A stretch of 64,000 nt of DNA from Emticicia fluvialis. GTDB lineage: Bacteria > Bacteroidota > Bacteroidia > Cytophagales > Spirosomataceae. Below are positions 1 through 8,861 of the stretch, one piece after another; positions within the stretch are counted from its first letter, which is position 1, and every line of letters begins with the position of its first letter. Location of the stretch: contig NZ_JANUSD010000011.1 of assembly GCF_024793945.1 (NCBI RefSeq), forward strand, positions 62,001 through 126,000, in the 5' to 3' direction. A model generated the notes under the pieces. That model searched no databases. It saw only the letters and a list, made by a program, of their open reading frames with translations, and was not told the origin of the DNA. The position numbers and the translations under genes are program-made.

Positions 1-1356
1 GTAGCTGACCTGTTGCGAAACAACCACTGCCCCACCAAAAACAAACAAAGCCACCGTAAATTGCGACGCCAGCAGCACACGCCTGAAAAAGATATTTTCT
101 TTAACCGACTTCAATTTTCCTTTCATTGAATCAACCGATGGCAGATTGGCCAACACAACAGCGGGGTAAAGGCCGCTTAACAAACCAATCAGCAAGCTTA
201 AAACTAGCGCTGCCAGGTAAAAATAGGGTGATGCCTGAAAGAGCGACACCATTGGTTTGTTGAGCAATTCAGAAAAATAAGGCCGAAACAACCCATAAAC
301 CACTAGCGAAACGATAAGGCTGAACAAACTGATAAGTACCGATTCAGTTAAAAACTGATGAAGCACCTGTTGTTTGTCTCCGCCTAGTACTTTGCGAACG
401 CCAATCTCTTTTAATCTTGACGACGAGTTACCTATTGATATATTTACAAAATTGACAACCGCCATCAACAAAATAAACAAGGCAACCAGGCTTAATGTGA
501 GTATGGTCTTTTTTACAAGACCATTGCTTGCATCGAGATAAGCCATTCTGACTGGTTTGAGGTAAGCGTGCAGGTTCTCACTGATTTCCTTCGGTGCATT
601 GGTTGCAATCAGCTGTGCCATTGCCTTTTCAACATCTGTTTTTTTAACTCCCTTTTTCAGTTCTATAAAACTGCCAATGTAGGGGTTGTTCCAGAACTCA
701 AAGCCATTGCGCCCGAAAAACGAAGCACTGCTAAACGAAATAAGAACGGGCAATTGGTTATTGATATTCACCAGATTAGTTACCGAGTTAGCGGGTGTTT
801 CTTTCAAAACCCCTGTTATCATAAACTCGCGCTTCTCGCCTGAAAAAGACTCCAGTCTCAGTGTCTGGCCCAGAACATCAGTTTTACCGAAATATTTGAG
901 GGCGTGGTCGGTAGAAATAACCATAGTATTGGGCTGATTCAGCGCAGCGCCTGCATTGCCATGCAAAAGCTCAAATCCATACATATTCAGAATGGTTGAA
1001 TCGCCCAGTTGAATATCTTCTCTGAAAACCTTGTCAGCCCTGGCAACAACGGTAGTTACACCATCAAACCTGTAATAGTTTTCTACAAGTGCCGGGTAAT
1101 TATCTTTTAATGCTTTAGCCAGGGGCCCTAATGACGTAAACTCTAAGCCCATGTTCTCTTTGTCCCACCTGCTCTGAATCACAAACTGGTTTTCAACATT
1201 CCTCAGGTTAGTATTTACCATCCATTCATTCGAAACATAGCTGCCTATAAGCAAAGCAAAGGTGATTCCGACCGAAAGACCGAAAATAGTAACCGATGTA
1301 TAAAACCTGCGTTTCATAAGGTTACGCCAGGAAGTTTTCAGATAGTTCTTTAACAT
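1..1356 (-). CDS. MacB/FtsX-type ABC transporter permease, partial (3' end outside window)
   Basis: Reading frame is open from an ATG at 1354-1356 to the window edge, 452 codons, so the C-terminal part is missing. The start MLKNYLKTSWRNL is typical of the large Bacteroidota permeases. After one N-terminal helix (about residues 20-42) comes a periplasmic MacB-PCD-like domain, then a first FtsX module containing LKEIGVRKVLGG and several helices. Family knowledge: such proteins are about 800 residues and carry two FtsX modules, so one chain equals a fused pair of half-permeases that couples ATP hydrolysis in the cytoplasm to a periplasmic adaptor. It is the last visible member of a six-gene series and lies 84 bp downstream of the previous one. 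Substrate unknown. Confidence 0.9.
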   Translation of the reverse strand, partial: MLKNYLKTSWRNLMKRRFYTSVTIFGLSVGITFALLIGSYVSNEWMVNTNLRNVENQFVIQSRWDKENMGLEFTSLGPLAKALKDNYPALVENYYRFDGVTTVVARADKVFREDIQLGDSTILNMYGFELLHGNAGAALNQPNTMVISTDHALKYFGKTDVLGQTLRLESFSGEKREFMITGVLKETPANSVTNLVNINNQLPVLISFSSASFFGRNGFEFWNNPYIGSFIELKKGVKKTDVEKAMAQLIATNAPKEISENLHAYLKPVRMAYLDASNGLVKKTILTLSLVALFILLMAVVNFVNISIGNSSSRLKEIGVRKVLGGDKQQVLHQFLTESVLISLFSLIVSLVVYGLFRPYFSELLNKPMVSLFQASPYFYLAALVLSLLIGLLSGLYPAVVLANLPSVDSMKGKLKSVKENIFFRRVLLASQFTVALFVFGGAVVVSQQVSY

Positions 1357-1440
1357 AGTTTTGAAATTTTGATGATTAAAGCTGAAAGTTAAAACCGCAT
1401 TTAATCATTCTCATTTCGTTTAAGTTATTTTAACATTCTG

Positions 1441-3807
1441 CTATTCAGCCTTTAAGCTCTTTACCGGATTCATCAATGCAGCCTGATAGGTCTTAATGCC
1501 TATGGTTAACAGGGCAAACAGAAAAACAAGAGCAAAACTGCCTAACAATAAACCCAAACGCACACCCGGATTAAATACAAAAATATTTAAAACCAGTGCA
1601 TTACATACGTATCCTAACGGTAGGGCAATTAACCCGGCAATCATGAGTAATTTCAGAAAACCCCATGACAACAAACGCACTACCTCGGTCTCTGACGCAC
1701 CCATTACTTTTCTGATTCCAATTTCCTTCCACCGCTTTTCAGTATTGTATGTAACCATACCCAGCAAGCCCATTATGGCAACCGCAAAGCCAGCTATTGT
1801 GGTAAGGCCGAAGAGTTTCATATCTTCGCCCGGGAAATAGCGGTCATACATTTCCTGCTCGTACCAGTTATAAACCATGGCATCATAAGGCTGATAGTGT
1901 TTCCAGATTTTACTAATTGATGCTTCCAGAGAAGCCTTATCAGCACCCCGGTTAGTTTTTACAGACATGAGGCGAAACTGCTTTGGGTTATACTGAAATA
2001 CTGCAGGCGTTACCTCAAACTGATAATTATTAAAGCAAAAGTCTTTTACTACACCACTCACCAGCGCTTCGGTCTGGTTATTCAGAAAAACCATCTTGCC
2101 AATTGCCTCGTTCGGGCTGCCCAGGTGAAGCAGTTTCACTGCTTTTTCATTCAATAAAATAAAGTTGCCTGATGAGTCGACAGATGCATCCGGAAGGTTC
2201 TCACCAGCCACTATGGTAAGTTTCATGTTATCGATGAAACGGTTGTCAACCGCAAAGTAAGATGCTTGCAAATTTTCGTCGGTTCGTCTGGCTTTAAGGG
2301 CATACTGGCCTGCCCCGTTTCCGAACGCGTCAGAACTCATACCTACGGCCTCAATACCTGATAACCTTGCAACCTCATTTTTCAGCAGTTTATAATCTGT
2401 ATCGGCCAGGGTAATATTGAGAATATCCTTGCGATTAAAATTCCCGTTTTCAGTAGCCATGTATTCAAACTGACTATACATACCCAGATTTAACGCCATA
2501 TACACAAGCGTTACCACCAACTGAATCACAATCAAGGTTTTACGAAAATTGATTTTACCGAACGAAGCAGGCATGAGTTCGCCTTTCAAAACCTGAGCGG
2601 GCTGAAACCGTGAGAGAATCTGCGCCGGGAATACTCCGGCCATTACACCCGTAACAATTGTGAAGCCTGTGAAAGCGAGCCACATTATCCATTTGTTTTC
2701 TACTTCCCATACAATCCACGGAACACGAACGTATTCTTTAACGGCTATAAAACCGAAATAAGCAACCACTAGAGAAAAGAAAGCCAATACCACGGCTTCA
2801 ACCAGAAACTGACTTACCAGTTGCCGACGCAAAGCTCCGGAAACCTTTCTGACGCCAACCTCACGGGCCCTGCTTAACGACCGCGCCAGCGTAAGGTTGG
2901 TGTAATTAAAACCGGCCAGCAACACAACTACCAATGCCATTATTATATTAACCAACTGGTCAGAAATTTTTTCAACGTATGCATTTCTTTCCAGCTGCTC
3001 AAAAGCTGGAGAAATATCTCTGAGCGCTTGAACTCTGTAAGCATGGGTGCTTCTGCCGAAATCCGAATCTTTTCTGTTATCCTTTGCCACCGATACCAAC
3101 GCACGGTTCAAGGCGCCCACACTGGCATTTTTATTCAAGAGAACAAAAGTAAAAGTTTCGAATTTTGTCCAGCTTTTAAGGTCGGGCTTATCGGCGTTCA
3201 AGTGCTCAAAAGTAGCCATTGACACCATCAAATCGCTTCTGAAATGTGTTCCCCTGTATTTATAAGGTTTCAACACGCCGGTAATTGTAAATACACCGTA
3301 GTCGGGGTGAGAAATGGTTTTGCCGATGGGGCTGGTACTACCAAAAAACTTCACTGCGGTTTCTTTGTTCAATACTACTGTGTTGGCTGCCACCGGATAG
3401 GCTCCGCTTTCAAGCGGAAAGCCGAAAATATCAAAGAACGAACGGTCTACATAAATGCCATTTACACGGATAGTCTTCAGGCGGTTGTTCATATCACCCG
3501 AAAAATAGCGTACCACTCTTGCCGATTTCTCAACAAAACCGTAATCATTCTTTAATTTATCGGCCAGCAGAAAAGGAGACGATGCATAGGCCGTTTGCCT
3601 CCCGCCAGCATCTTTAAAATCGGTAAGAATACGATATGTCCGGCCTGGATACGGGTGGAAATTATCGTACTCAAAAACATTCTGCACCTGCATCAGGGCT
3701 ATAAGCCCGAAGGTCATAGCAAGGCCAAGCCCAACAATATTGATGAACGAAAAAAGCTTGTTTTTCCAGAGGCTTCTAAACGTTATTTTGAAGTAGTTAC
3801 GGATCAT
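1441..3807 (-). CDS. MacB/FtsX-type ABC transporter permease
   Basis: 788 residues, about full length for the family. Visible in order: N-terminal helix (about 20-42), first periplasmic domain, FtsX module 1 with REVGVRKVSGALRRQL (about residue 315), second periplasmic domain, FtsX module 2 with KEIGIRKVMGAS (about residue 690), and the C-terminal tail MNPVKSLKAE. It is the most diverged of the complete copies: the conserved KEVG of module 1 is REVG and the tail ends in AE rather than SE. The start ATG is preceded by a G-rich stretch, GGAGAGG, which is unusual in Bacteroidota where Shine-Dalgarno sequences are mostly weak, and part of it lies in a small hairpin (3815-3828). Inferred to share the upstream ATPase. 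Confidence 0.93.
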   Translation of the reverse strand: MIRNYFKITFRSLWKNKLFSFINIVGLGLAMTFGLIALMQVQNVFEYDNFHPYPGRTYRILTDFKDAGGRQTAYASSPFLLADKLKNDYGFVEKSARVVRYFSGDMNNRLKTIRVNGIYVDRSFFDIFGFPLESGAYPVAANTVVLNKETAVKFFGSTSPIGKTISHPDYGVFTITGVLKPYKYRGTHFRSDLMVSMATFEHLNADKPDLKSWTKFETFTFVLLNKNASVGALNRALVSVAKDNRKDSDFGRSTHAYRVQALRDISPAFEQLERNAYVEKISDQLVNIIMALVVVLLAGFNYTNLTLARSLSRAREVGVRKVSGALRRQLVSQFLVEAVVLAFFSLVVAYFGFIAVKEYVRVPWIVWEVENKWIMWLAFTGFTIVTGVMAGVFPAQILSRFQPAQVLKGELMPASFGKINFRKTLIVIQLVVTLVYMALNLGMYSQFEYMATENGNFNRKDILNITLADTDYKLLKNEVARLSGIEAVGMSSDAFGNGAGQYALKARRTDENLQASYFAVDNRFIDNMKLTIVAGENLPDASVDSSGNFILLNEKAVKLLHLGSPNEAIGKMVFLNNQTEALVSGVVKDFCFNNYQFEVTPAVFQYNPKQFRLMSVKTNRGADKASLEASISKIWKHYQPYDAMVYNWYEQEMYDRYFPGEDMKLFGLTTIAGFAVAIMGLLGMVTYNTEKRWKEIGIRKVMGASETEVVRLLSWGFLKLLMIAGLIALPLGYVCNALVLNIFVFNPGVRLGLLLGSFALVFLFALLTIGIKTYQAALMNPVKSLKAE

Positions 3808-3905
3808 ATACCTCTCCGATGCGTCGGACCGCCCCCTAAAAAGGAACTTGTTTAATGGTTATGGAAAATACTCGTCCCGGCTCCCCTTTAGGGGCGGGGG
3901 GCGCT
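3808..3905 (-). repeat. Permease-junction dyad repeat, copy 1
   Basis: Spacer between two permease genes. It holds a C-rich element near 3830-3850 and an oppositely oriented partner around CCCCTTTAGGGG at about 3883-3894. A hairpin with arms TCCGA/TCGGA and loop TGCG (3815-3828) sits next to the downstream start codon. The same layout recurs at 6294-6376 and 8765-8861. In the transcript the two halves could pair into a long stem. Confidence 0.7.
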
Positions 3906-6293
3906 TTACTCAGACTTTAAACTCTTCACCGGATTCATCAATGCGGCTCTGAAGGCTCTGTAGCCCACTGTTATTATGGCTATAGACAACACACCCAATC
4001 CGCCTGCTAAAAATACCCATGCCGATACCTCAATGCGGTACACAAAATCCTGCAGCCATTTGTTCATGGCATAATAAGCAATGGGCGAGGCTATCAGAAC
4101 TGAGACAAGCACCAGTTTCATAAAATCTTTTGAAAGCAAAGAAGTAATGTGGAATATTGATGCCCCCATTACTTTTCTGATACCAATCTCTTTGGTTTTT
4201 TGCTCGGCCATAAAGGTAATCAACCCAAACAAACCCAGACAGGCAATAAAAATGGCTATACTGGTAAATGCACCGAATATATTGGCAATGCGGTCTTTCG
4301 CTTTAAATAGCGCATCAAACGAATCATCGGCGAAATAATAGGTAAAGGGCTCTTCTACTTTATAGCGGTTATATATTTTCTCAATTTGGGCTAATGTACT
4401 TACCGCATCGGCATCCTTACTGATTCTGATATTCAGAACGTCATATTCCTGCATATCAGTAATGAATTTCAGCATCAATGGTCTCACCGCATTTTTGATA
4501 TTCAGATAGTTGAAATCTTTTAACACACCTACTACCTCAATGGATTGTTTATCTCCCATTTCCAGATTCTTAATTGTAGAAGCTTCTCCGCCTAATGCTT
4601 TTACGGCTGCCTCATTCAATAGTATTTTGTTCTTCAAATCACTGGGCAACTTATTGGGCTTCGCTTTCCACTGCATTTTAAACAGGTTTACATAGGCAGA
4701 GTCTACATCAAAAACAATGGTACCTACCATTGATGCAACTGAATTGTCTTTAGAACCGATTTTGTTCAGCCCTGTCAGGCTAAAGCCTTCATTAAAAATT
4801 CTTTGTTTAGAGCCTGCTACTCCTTCTATGCCATCCAATTGTTTTAAATCATTCAGCATTGCCTGATTCTTACCACGTGCCTGCACATCCAGATTAATGG
4901 TAACTATCTGGTCTTTGTTAAGCCCCAGATTTTTATCACGCATTTTTCTGATTTGCCCGAAGATAATAATTGAACAGAATATCAATACCGATGAAACCAC
5001 CAGCTGAAATACAGTCAACGTGCGCCTGATACCCGCATTGCCTTTGCCCTGAAACCTGCCTTTGAGCACCTCAATAGGATTAAAGCCTGATAACACAATG
5101 GCCGGATAACTACCTGCCAGTAAGATACTGCTGAGCAAAACAGCCACAAAAGACAACAGAAAGTACGGACTGTAAAGAAAACTGGTGTCAATCTGTAAAT
5201 CAAGAATCTGATAAAACGTAGGCCTCAGTATCTGGAAAAGTACAAAAGCTAAAACAGTAGAAATAATAATGGTTAATGTGGATTCAATATAAAACTGTGT
5301 AGCCAGCCCTGCCTTATTGGCGCCAATGGCTTTCCGCACTCCTACCTCTTTGGCTCTGGTGGTTGCTCTGGCAGTAGCCAGATTCATGAAATTGATTATT
5401 GCCAGCAGTAATATTAAAACAGCCACCCCGGCAAAAATATAGACATACATCAGTCTGTCGCTTATTTTATCACTGTCTAATCCTAAATGATTGACAAAAT
5501 AGTTGAGCGAAAAGTTAACATCTTTGTTATCCGGACTCTGCGACGCCAGTTTTGTAAGGATATTTGCTACATTTTTCTGGTTACCGGCATCATCAAGCAG
5601 TAAATAGGTTTCGTAGTCGCCGGTAGAAATTTTGTTTAGTTTTTCATCGGTATAAACCTGAGGATATTCTTTTTTGTTTTCTGCCAGATGCGTAGGAAGC
5701 GAGGCAATAAACTGATATGTGATGCTTGAATTTGAAGGGGCTTTCTCAACTATACCCACCACTTCAAGGTCTGTTTTCTTATTCCATTTCAGGGTTTTGC
5801 CAATGGGGCTTTCCTTACCAAAATACTTGTTAGCCATTTCGGGAGTCAGAAATACAGTATATGGCTTGGCCAGCGACGATGCATTGCCTTGCAGGATTTT
5901 AAAGTCGAAAACCTTGAAGAAACCCTCATCTGCAAAAATCATCTGCGATTCAGTAAATCTGTGCTTCGGGTCTGTTTCCAGTGTAATTTGCCATGCTTTT
6001 GCCTTACGGCCCACCTCTTTTACAGAAGCCGTATTCTCCTGAATGGCTCCGCCAAGCCTGAGTGACATATTTGAAAAATGGAACTCCTGCTCTCCCATTT
6101 TCATAGAAGCGCCCACCTGATAGATTCGCTGGTAGTTTTTATGAAATTTGTCATAGCTTATCTCATGCGAAACAAACAAGAGGATAAGTGTAGACACAGC
6201 TAAGCCCAACGACAGCCCTACTATATTAATAAGGCTGAATACCTTGTTCCGGAATAAATTCCGGATGGCGATTTTGATGTAGTTCCTAATCAT
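3906..6293 (-). CDS. MacB/FtsX-type ABC transporter permease
   Basis: 795 residues, starting MIRNYIKIAIRNLFRNK. Module 1 carries KEVGVRKAIGANKAG and module 2 carries KEIGIRKVMGAS, each followed by helices; the protein ends in MNPVKSLKSE. The predicted membrane pattern is one helix, a roughly 250-residue extracytoplasmic domain, three helices, a second extracytoplasmic domain, then three or four helices. Spacers to the neighbours are 98 and 83 bp and both contain the shared dyad repeat, so co-transcription with the other permeases is likely. There is no sign of decay: the frame is intact and the signature motifs are present. Transported substrate cannot be told from sequence. Confidence 0.94.
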   Translation of the reverse strand: MIRNYIKIAIRNLFRNKVFSLINIVGLSLGLAVSTLILLFVSHEISYDKFHKNYQRIYQVGASMKMGEQEFHFSNMSLRLGGAIQENTASVKEVGRKAKAWQITLETDPKHRFTESQMIFADEGFFKVFDFKILQGNASSLAKPYTVFLTPEMANKYFGKESPIGKTLKWNKKTDLEVVGIVEKAPSNSSITYQFIASLPTHLAENKKEYPQVYTDEKLNKISTGDYETYLLLDDAGNQKNVANILTKLASQSPDNKDVNFSLNYFVNHLGLDSDKISDRLMYVYIFAGVAVLILLLAIINFMNLATARATTRAKEVGVRKAIGANKAGLATQFYIESTLTIIISTVLAFVLFQILRPTFYQILDLQIDTSFLYSPYFLLSFVAVLLSSILLAGSYPAIVLSGFNPIEVLKGRFQGKGNAGIRRTLTVFQLVVSSVLIFCSIIIFGQIRKMRDKNLGLNKDQIVTINLDVQARGKNQAMLNDLKQLDGIEGVAGSKQRIFNEGFSLTGLNKIGSKDNSVASMVGTIVFDVDSAYVNLFKMQWKAKPNKLPSDLKNKILLNEAAVKALGGEASTIKNLEMGDKQSIEVVGVLKDFNYLNIKNAVRPLMLKFITDMQEYDVLNIRISKDADAVSTLAQIEKIYNRYKVEEPFTYYFADDSFDALFKAKDRIANIFGAFTSIAIFIACLGLFGLITFMAEQKTKEIGIRKVMGASIFHITSLLSKDFMKLVLVSVLIASPIAYYAMNKWLQDFVYRIEVSAWVFLAGGLGVLSIAIITVGYRAFRAALMNPVKSLKSE

Positions 6294-6376
6294 ACAACCC
6301 CTAGCCCCTAAAGGGGGACTTGTTTTGTGGTTAACAAATATTTTTCCCCTTAACTCCCCTTTAGGGGTCGGGGGCG
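6294..6376 (-). repeat. Permease-junction dyad repeat, copy 2
   Basis: Clearest copy. A left half with CCCCTAAAGGGG and ACTTG (about 6305-6325) faces a right half with ACTCCCCTTTAGGGG (about 6353-6368) in opposite orientation, with a T/A-rich loop of about 30 nt between them. Each half also has an internal palindrome. This copy lacks the TCCGA hairpin seen in copies 1 and 3. Confidence 0.75.
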
Positions 6377-8764
6377 CTATTCACTTTTTAGTGATTTAAT
6401 CGGATTCATTAATGCTGCCCTAATGGCCTGAAAACTTACTGTAAGTAATGTAATGGCTAATGCTCCGAAACCGGAAACTGCAAAAATCCACCAGGATACC
6501 TCAGTTCTATACTCATATTTCTGCAACCATTCGTTCAGAAAATAATAGGCAATTGGTATGGCTATCACGCAGGAAATCAGCACCAGTAGCACAAAGTCTC
6601 TTGAGAGCAGTGTCCATAAATTAGATACAGAGGCACCCAATACCTTGCGGATACCTATCTCTTTGGTGCGTTGCTCTGCAACAAAAGATGCCAGCCCGAA
6701 TAAACCCAGACATGAAATAAAAATAGCCAGAACCGCAAAGAAAGAAGCCAGTTTACCCACTCGTTCTTCAGCTGCAAACTTCTTACCGAACTCCTGATCT
6801 ATAAATTTGTAATCGAACGGACTACCCGGGTTATGTTTTCTGAAAACCGTTTCTACTTTACTCAATGCCTCGCTGGTGCTCATGGCAGTTTTCAATTTTA
6901 CTGTTACTACATTTGCCCAATCATAATCCAGAAGAAATACAGAAGGCAGTACCGGCTCGTAAGGAGACCGCATAACCATATCTTTTATTACACCCACCAC
7001 TTGGTATTTTTTACCATTCCAATTAATAAACTTACCTACAGAAGTATCCTTATTTGGTGAAATTATTTTGGCTGCCGATTCATTTAAAATAATACCTGAT
7101 GAATCTGTCTTGAAGTCTCTTGAGAAATCCCGGCCTTCTTTCATTTTAAATCCTACGGTTTTACCAAAATCATGTGTACAGGCAATGGTACCAAAAAGAG
7201 GATTCAGACCCGGGGCAATTCCATCCCAGGAGAAACCAAAGTTATCGGCCCAAACACCAGTAACAGGGCTTGATGATTCTGCCATGTTATCTACCGCTCC
7301 GGTTGATAGTAAATCACTCCTTAATACATTGTATTTACCATATAAATCCGGAGTGTTCATATCAATGTAAATCAATCCGCTGCGGTCATAACCAATCGGT
7401 CTGTCTTTGGCGTGTTGAATCTGACGATAAACGATTATGGTACCGATGATAAGCGTTACTGACACCGTAAACTGTACCACAACCAATACTTTGCGCGGTA
7501 TGGAGGCGAAGCGCCCTACCCTGAAAGTTCCTTTTAATACACTGACCGGCTTAAATGAAGAAAGATACAAGGCAGGATAACTGCCCGATAACAAACCAGT
7601 AATTATTACAAAGCCAATACTGATTGCCCAAAACACCGGATTTGCCCACAGCATAATCATTTTTTTGCTTGCCAAATCACTAAACCAGGGTAGTGAAATA
7701 TTTACCAAAACAAGGGCAACAAGAAAAGCTACCAGAACAATGAGCATTGATTCACTTAGAAACTGTTTGACTAATTGGGAACGAACAGAACCTACTGCCT
7801 TTCGGATTCCTACCTCTTTGGCCCTTTTTTCTGAACGGGCAGTGCTCAGGTTCATAAAATTGATACAGGCCAGCAATAAAACAAAAATGCCTGTGATGCT
7901 GAACAACCAAACAAACTGAATACGTCCACCAACATTAAACCCATTCTTAAATTCAGAATACAGGTGCCATTTACTTAGCGGATGAAGAAAAAGAACGGGC
8001 TTCGTGTGTCTGTCTTCCTTATTGCGCTTGTTAAACACAACATCTTTAATTTTTGCTGATACCTGATCAAAATCTGCTTTCTCATTCAACTGCACGAAGC
8101 ACTGAAAAGAGTTATCCTCCCATCTGTCTGCAGCGTTTTTTACCCATGCTTCCTGCGACAGATAATAGGCCCAGGATGTAAGTAAGCCTAATTCTGCGAA
8201 ATCTGAATTAGTCGGAAAATCTTCAAAAACTCCGGTAACTTTCAGATTTGATTTATTATCAATTTTAACAATTTTTCCGATTGGGTCTTCTGTGCCAAAA
8301 AGTGACTCAGCCAATGATGCATTAATCATCACCGAATTGATTTCACCCAAACCATCCTGCACTCCTTTCAACATCTTTAAAGAAAACATTCTGGTAAATT
8401 GTGGCTCTACATGCATACCCAAACGAGAAAACTTAGCCTCCTTATAGGCCAGAATATTCATTTCGCCCCAGCTACCCATCGCCACATCTTTAAAGTCAGG
8501 ATATTTCTCCCTCAGCTCTTTTCCTAATGGATGTGCCATAGACATCTGAGAGCTTGTTTGTCCATTAAAGGTCTGATGCATGTAGGTCTGCCCCAGCTTA
8601 TTATAATTGGCAAACGACTTATTAAAGCTCAGCTCATCATTAATCCACAGCCCGATAAGCATGGCAACGCCCATACCTATAGCAAGCCCCATAATGTTGA
8701 TGAATGAGTAAACCTTGTTATTAACAAGATTTCGGAACGCGATTTTGATGTAGTTACGGATCAT
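6377..8764 (-). CDS. MacB/FtsX-type ABC transporter permease
   Basis: 795 residues. The N-terminus INIMGLAIGMGVAMLI followed by WINDELSFNK is the commonest version of this family's first helix and junction. Module 1 has KEVGIRKAVGSVRSQL, module 2 KEIGIRKVLGAS, and the tail reads MNPIKSLKSE, with an Ile where the other copies have Val. The same order of helix, periplasmic domain, FtsX, periplasmic domain, FtsX is visible. The ATG at 8762-8764 is preceded by CGGAGGGGCT, a Shine-Dalgarno-like run that again overlaps a small stem-loop (8771-8784). Of the six copies this looks closest to the generic Bacteroidota permease and may be nearest the ancestral gene (inference). Confidence 0.94.
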   Translation of the reverse strand: MIRNYIKIAFRNLVNNKVYSFINIMGLAIGMGVAMLIGLWINDELSFNKSFANYNKLGQTYMHQTFNGQTSSQMSMAHPLGKELREKYPDFKDVAMGSWGEMNILAYKEAKFSRLGMHVEPQFTRMFSLKMLKGVQDGLGEINSVMINASLAESLFGTEDPIGKIVKIDNKSNLKVTGVFEDFPTNSDFAELGLLTSWAYYLSQEAWVKNAADRWEDNSFQCFVQLNEKADFDQVSAKIKDVVFNKRNKEDRHTKPVLFLHPLSKWHLYSEFKNGFNVGGRIQFVWLFSITGIFVLLLACINFMNLSTARSEKRAKEVGIRKAVGSVRSQLVKQFLSESMLIVLVAFLVALVLVNISLPWFSDLASKKMIMLWANPVFWAISIGFVIITGLLSGSYPALYLSSFKPVSVLKGTFRVGRFASIPRKVLVVVQFTVSVTLIIGTIIVYRQIQHAKDRPIGYDRSGLIYIDMNTPDLYGKYNVLRSDLLSTGAVDNMAESSSPVTGVWADNFGFSWDGIAPGLNPLFGTIACTHDFGKTVGFKMKEGRDFSRDFKTDSSGIILNESAAKIISPNKDTSVGKFINWNGKKYQVVGVIKDMVMRSPYEPVLPSVFLLDYDWANVVTVKLKTAMSTSEALSKVETVFRKHNPGSPFDYKFIDQEFGKKFAAEERVGKLASFFAVLAIFISCLGLFGLASFVAEQRTKEIGIRKVLGASVSNLWTLLSRDFVLLVLISCVIAIPIAYYFLNEWLQKYEYRTEVSWWIFAVSGFGALAITLLTVSFQAIRAALMNPIKSLKSE

Positions 8765-8861
8765 AGCCCCTCCGATTCGTCGGACCGTCCCCTAAAGGGG
8801 AACTTGTTTTAAAGTAAAGAAAATACTCTCCCTTAACTCCCCTTTAGGGGCTAGGGTTGTT
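8765..8861 (-). repeat. Permease-junction dyad repeat, copy 3
   Basis: Contains the hairpin TCCGA-TTCG-TCGGA (8771-8784), the left palindrome CCCCTAAAGGGG followed by AACTTG (about 8791-8809) and the inverted right half AACTCCCCTTTAGGGG (about 8835-8850). Its left part is close to identical with copy 1 over about 40 bp. A degenerate fourth copy lies at 11307-11415, where only the right half (CCCCTTCAGGGG) is recognisable. Confidence 0.72.
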
